The notes beneath the pieces are model-generated. The model was given only the letters and a program-made list of their open reading frames with translations. It was not told where the DNA came from and did no database searches. The position numbers and the translations under genes were made by a program. DNA of 8,659 nucleotides from an uncultured Butyrivibrio sp. (GTDB lineage Bacteria > Bacillota > Clostridia > Lachnospirales > Lachnospiraceae). The stretch's first letter is position 1, and the number at the start of each line of letters is the position of its first letter. Positions 6,340 to 8,659 of the stretch are shown here, piece by piece. The stretch covers positions 1-8,659 of the forward strand of contig CAJTON010000039.1 of assembly GCA_910577605.1 (NCBI GenBank), in the 5' to 3' direction.

Positions 6340-6768
6340 CTAATTCTCTATCTCTTTTATGCGCCTTATATGCTTTTCCTCATTGCTGAAACCGGTGTCC
6401 AAAAAGGTATCGACTATGCGGATCGAAAGCTCCCTGTCGTAATCTCCTCCGGCAAGCGCAAGCATATTGGCGTCGTTATGGAGTCTTGTCATTTCAGCAA
6501 AATGAGGGTCCGTACAGAGCGCGCACCTTATGCCTTTTATTTTATTTGCGGTAATAGAAATTCCTATTCCTGTGGTACATACCACGATGCCCCTGTCGCA
6601 TTCGCCCGACGCTACCGCGTTCGCCGCCGCCTTTCCGAAAACCGGATAGTCGCAGGAATTTTTGTCATAACACCCGAAATCTTTGTACTCAAGGCCCCTT
6701 TCCTCAAGATGCCTTATCACCTCGGTCTTTAAATCGTATCCGCCGTGGTCCGAAGCTATCGCTATCAT
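6340..6768 (-). CDS. rpiB: RpiB-type sugar-phosphate isomerase (ribose-5-phosphate isomerase B family)
   Basis: Cytoplasmic RpiB/LacAB-family isomerase, expected to interconvert ribose 5-phosphate and ribulose 5-phosphate in the pentose phosphate pathway. The 142-residue length is typical. Motifs in order are SDHGGYDLK (6-14) at the phosphate/substrate pocket, SCDYP (38-42), the active-site loop VCTTGIGIS (63-71) with the isomerising base Cys64 and Thr66, IKGIRCALCTDP (77-88), and LHNDANMLALAGG (96-108) with the ring-opening His97. The loop normally reads CGTGIG; here Gly65 is Thr, a change at a usually conserved position. The position where RpiB proteins often read GARV(I/V)G is AGGDYD here. 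LacA/LacB-like or other pentose/hexose phosphate activity in this fold cannot be excluded. ATG 6768 overlaps the phosphatase gene by 4 nt (ATGA type), implying coupling. Confidence 0.9.
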   Translation of the reverse strand: MIAIASDHGGYDLKTEVIRHLEERGLEYKDFGCYDKNSCDYPVFGKAAANAVASGECDRGIVVCTTGIGISITANKIKGIRCALCTDPHFAEMTRLHNDANMLALAGGDYDRELSIRIVDTFLDTGFSNEEKHIRRIKEIEN

Positions 6769-7253
6769 TGCATGTTCTCCTCCGTTTCGGCGTCTGGCGC
6801 CGAATTAATCTCATATATTTTCTGCTCTGTCTGCGCGACCCATGTATTTATGGACTCCAGAAAAAGAGCATACACGTCCCTGTGTCCGCCGTACGGGTCC
6901 ATTATATCGCCGCTGCCTCCCGCGAATTCCATTATGGTATAAACGTTTACGGCGTTCTCAAACTCCTCGAAAATCTTCTGCTTCTCCGTCCTGTCCATGG
7001 TCAGCACAAGAGTATCCTCCGCAAAGTCCGCCGCCTCAAGGGGCTTTGACTGTCCGTTTTCAAGGATTATTCCGCTGCTTCTGAGCACGGACGTAGCCTT
7101 AGGATTGTACGGCTCCGGAAAAAGAACGATAATTCCCCTCGAACATATCTCCAGTCCCGGCGTCCTGTTTATCCTTTTCATTACCGCCTCCGCCATAGGG
7201 CTTCGGCACAGATTGTCCATGCACACAAAAATAAGTCTGTTGTATTTTGCCAT
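6765..7253 (-). CDS. Low-molecular-weight protein phosphatase (YwlE/Wzb-like)
   Basis: Cytoplasmic low-molecular-weight phosphatase, 162 residues, acting through a phosphocysteine intermediate. The N-terminal P-loop is CMDNLCRSPMAE (11-22): Cys11 is the nucleophile, Arg17 binds phosphate and Ser18 supports the loop (CX5RS). The general acid is Asp119 in DIMDPYGG (116-123). Two loop positions are unusual. Asp13 replaces the near-invariant Gly of CxGNxCRS. Leu15 occupies the position where the arginine phosphatase YwlE has Thr and classical tyrosine phosphatases have Ile. Synteny (Sua5/YwlC, this gene, RpiB) says YwlE orthologue; the Leu argues for phosphotyrosine rather than phosphoarginine. 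The substrate is therefore left open. The hydrophilic C-terminus (about 150-162) is a short extension. ATG 7253 has AGAGG about eight bases upstream; the gene is 15 nt after the Sua5 gene. Confidence 0.9.
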   Translation of the reverse strand: MAKYNRLIFVCMDNLCRSPMAEAVMKRINRTPGLEICSRGIIVLFPEPYNPKATSVLRSSGIILENGQSKPLEAADFAEDTLVLTMDRTEKQKIFEEFENAVNVYTIMEFAGGSGDIMDPYGGHRDVYALFLESINTWVAQTEQKIYEINSAPDAETEENMQ

Positions 7254-7268
7254 ATAAACCGCCTCTTC

Positions 7269-8324
7269 TCAGACCTTGATCACACGCTGTCCGGCAGCTT
7301 TAAGCAGCCGATTCATAACCGCGTATCCTATTCCCTCAAGCGGGAAAGCTTCCGCGTATATCGTATCCACGCCGCGTTCGTCAAACTCGCGCAGCGCGCC
7401 GAAAAGATGTCTCGCTATTTCTTCGGGGTTTGTCCTGCTCCCCAGGCAGATCATCTCTCCCTCGCAAAAGAAATCTTTATTTTCCTCCGATACCATTATA
7501 CCGGCTTTTCTTCCTTGAGAAATATCGTTCCTTACGAGCTGTTTTATTTTATCCGCAACGGCGCCGCGCTCTCCCTCGACGACCGTCATCTCCGCTTTCG
7601 GCGCGTAATGCCGGTATTTCATTCCCGGCGCCTTCGGTCTTACCTCTCCGTCCACGCCGCTCATAAGCGCGGGATCGTACGCCACCTCTCCGACCGCTCC
7701 GCAAAGCATTTCAGCCGTCACGAAACCGGGGCGGAGCAATACGGGAACATCTCCCGTCATATCAACAATCGTTGACTCAAGTCCTATATCTATATCGCCG
7801 CCGTCGATGATCATATCTATTCTTCCAGAAAGATCCTCCGCGACATGTTCAGCCGACGTCGGACTCGGACGTCCCGAAAGATTAGCGCTCGGAGCCGCGA
7901 TAAAGGTCCCCGACGCTTTTATAAACTTCCTTGCGGTCTCATTATCCGGCAGCCTCACGGCAACCGTGTCAAGCCCTCCTGTCACAGTGTCGGGAACACG
8001 GCAGTTTTTCTTTATTATAACGGTCAGCGGACCCGGCCAGAAACGCTCCGCCAAAGTATATACAACCTCCGGCACGTCGTCCGAAAGCTCCGTCAGATCG
8101 GATATATCCGATATATGCACTATCAGCGGATTATCCGACGGTCTGCCCTTTGCGGCGTAAATCTTTGAGGCTGCGTCCGCGTCAAACGCGTCCCCGCCCA
8201 ATCCGTAGACCGTCTCGGTGGGAAACGCCACAAGCCCGCCTTTTTTTATTATGGCGGCGGCTTTTTGTATCACCTGCCTGTCATGTCCGGAATCTCCCGT
8301 TATTTTCTCAATTATCGTATCCAT
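7269..8324 (-). CDS. ywlC: Threonylcarbamoyl-AMP synthase, two-domain Sua5/YwlC type
   Basis: Makes threonylcarbamoyl-AMP from threonine, bicarbonate and ATP, the first step of the t6A37 modification of ANN-decoding tRNAs; TsaD/TsaB/TsaE complete the transfer. The 351-residue length fits the Sua5 form, not the shorter TsaC. The YrdC domain (about 15-205) shows FPTETVYGLGGDA (34-46), the KGRPSDNPL loop (59-67), WPGPLTVI (96-103), APSANLSGRPSPT (144-156) and ESTIVD (183-188). A linker, PGMKYRHYAP (233-242), which in Sua5 proteins closes over the active site, leads to the C-terminal Rossmann-like Sua5 domain (about 245-351). The ATG at 8324 has no convincing Shine-Dalgarno, but an in-frame TAA about 20 nt upstream leaves no other standard start. 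It lies 32 nt after the amidase gene. Confidence 0.95.
   Translation of the reverse strand: MDTIIEKITGDSGHDRQVIQKAAAIIKKGGLVAFPTETVYGLGGDAFDADAASKIYAAKGRPSDNPLIVHISDISDLTELSDDVPEVVYTLAERFWPGPLTVIIKKNCRVPDTVTGGLDTVAVRLPDNETARKFIKASGTFIAAPSANLSGRPSPTSAEHVAEDLSGRIDMIIDGGDIDIGLESTIVDMTGDVPVLLRPGFVTAEMLCGAVGEVAYDPALMSGVDGEVRPKAPGMKYRHYAPKAEMTVVEGERGAVADKIKQLVRNDISQGRKAGIMVSEENKDFFCEGEMICLGSRTNPEEIARHLFGALREFDERGVDTIYAEAFPLEGIGYAVMNRLLKAAGQRVIKV
8097..8112. repeat. 16-bp perfect palindrome within the Sua5 gene
   Basis: ATCGGATATATCCGAT is identical to its reverse complement. It encodes part of the HISDISD stretch (about residues 70-76) of the Sua5 protein, and the repeated Ile-Ser-Asp codons largely account for it. 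A regulatory role inside this gene is not supported. Confidence 0.35.
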
Positions 8325-8356
8325 GGCTACTATTCTAATCTTTTATTGCCGCAAAG

Positions 8357-8659
8357 TCAATTTTTTGCTTCAAAGTATTGTTCAATTCCGGCGGTGATCG
8401 CCTCCGCGATCTTTTGCTGGTACGCTTCGTCCGAAAGCTTCGTTTCCTCCGCCGGACAGCTTAAAAATCCGCATTCGACTATAACCGTAGGACATGGCGT
8501 GTGTATCAGCATATAATAATTGTCGTTTGACTTGCACATTCTGCGGTTATCCCTGTCAAGCTTTTCCTTGAGCTGCTCCTGTAATATCTCCGCCAGTTTT
8601 TTGCCCTGCGCCGAATGCTTATAATAAAATACCTGCGCCCCGCTGACAGACGGCTCCGG
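8357..8659 (-). CDS. N-acetylmuramoyl-L-alanine amidase, CwlD-like (partial, N-terminus beyond window)
   Basis: C-terminal 100 residues of an Amidase_3-family enzyme, which cleaves the bond between N-acetylmuramic acid and L-alanine in peptidoglycan. The frame is open to the window edge, so the upstream zinc ligands are not visible. Seen here are the GAQVFYYKHS segment (7-16 of the fragment), an amphipathic helix (LAEILQEQLKEKL, 22-34), NYYMLIHTPCPTVIVECGFLS (47-67) with the conserved catalytic Glu62, and a closing helix (YQQKIAEAITAGIEQYF, 80-96). No SH3 or sporulation-related repeat domain follows, so the catalytic domain ends the protein. The compact style is CwlD-like; CwlD acts on spore cortex, but this cannot be settled from a fragment. 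An internal Met at 8539 is not a real start because the domain continues upstream. It ends 32 nt before the Sua5 gene. Confidence 0.85.
   Translation of the reverse strand, partial: PEPSVSGAQVFYYKHSAQGKKLAEILQEQLKEKLDRDNRRMCKSNDNYYMLIHTPCPTVIVECGFLSCPAEETKLSDEAYQQKIAEAITAGIEQYFEAKN

Noticed and set aside
6765..7253. Calling the phosphatase a protein arginine phosphatase (ywlE)
   Set aside because: Synteny supports it, but the specificity residue is Leu and not Thr and the P-loop Gly is replaced, so naming the substrate would overstate the evidence.
8357..8539. A separate 60-residue gene starting at the Met at 8539
   Set aside because: The reading frame and the amidase homology continue upstream without interruption to the window edge, so this Met is internal to a larger enzyme.
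1..8659. Mobile element, CRISPR array, phage, defence or other novel system
   Set aside because: No transposase, integrase, spaced repeats or terminal inverted repeats were seen, and every large open frame on the coding strand belongs to a known housekeeping family.

Overview
The window is a compact bacterial housekeeping region in which every supported gene lies on the minus strand, so transcription runs from high to low coordinates. The protein families, strong AGGAGG-type ribosome binding sites, roughly half-GC composition and gene order point to an anaerobic Firmicute of class Clostridia. A Lachnospiraceae-like lineage is my best guess, but it is an inference from remembered protein style, not a test. 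The order Sua5/YwlC, low-molecular-weight phosphatase, RpiB, ATP synthase resembles Bacillus subtilis ywlC-ywlE-ywlF(rpiB)-...-atp, with the intervening B. subtilis genes (ywlG, glyA, upp) absent here.

Upstream block (8659 down to 6340): the C-terminal 100 residues of an N-acetylmuramoyl-L-alanine amidase (Amidase_3 family, CwlD-like), a two-domain threonylcarbamoyl-AMP synthase (Sua5/YwlC), a low-molecular-weight protein phosphatase with an unusual P-loop, and a RpiB-type sugar-phosphate isomerase. Spacing is tight (32 nt, 15 nt, then a 4-nt overlap), so they are probably co-transcribed from a promoter outside the window.

An 87-nt gap (6253-6339) then carries a good sigma-A-like promoter reading into the ATP synthase operon.

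ATP synthase operon (6252 down to the window's left edge): atpZ, atpI, atpB (a), atpE (c), atpF (b), atpH (delta), atpA (alpha), atpG (gamma) and atpD (beta, first 312 residues only). atpC (epsilon) would be expected just beyond position 1. AtpZ and AtpI are small membrane accessory proteins. Subunits a, c and b form the membrane Fo sector, delta links it to F1, and alpha/beta/gamma are the catalytic head and rotor. The most informative detail is in the c subunit: Gln32, Val63, Glu65, Thr66, Thr67 and Tyr70 reproduce the known Na+-binding set with one Ser-to-Thr change, so the enzyme is probably Na+-coupled.

I found no mobile element, CRISPR array, tRNA, rRNA or novel multi-gene system. The points worth a second look are the c-subunit ion site, active-site-loop substitutions in the phosphatase and RpiB, an acidic AtpZ tail, an intercistronic hairpin before atpD, and ambiguous starts for atpB and atpI.
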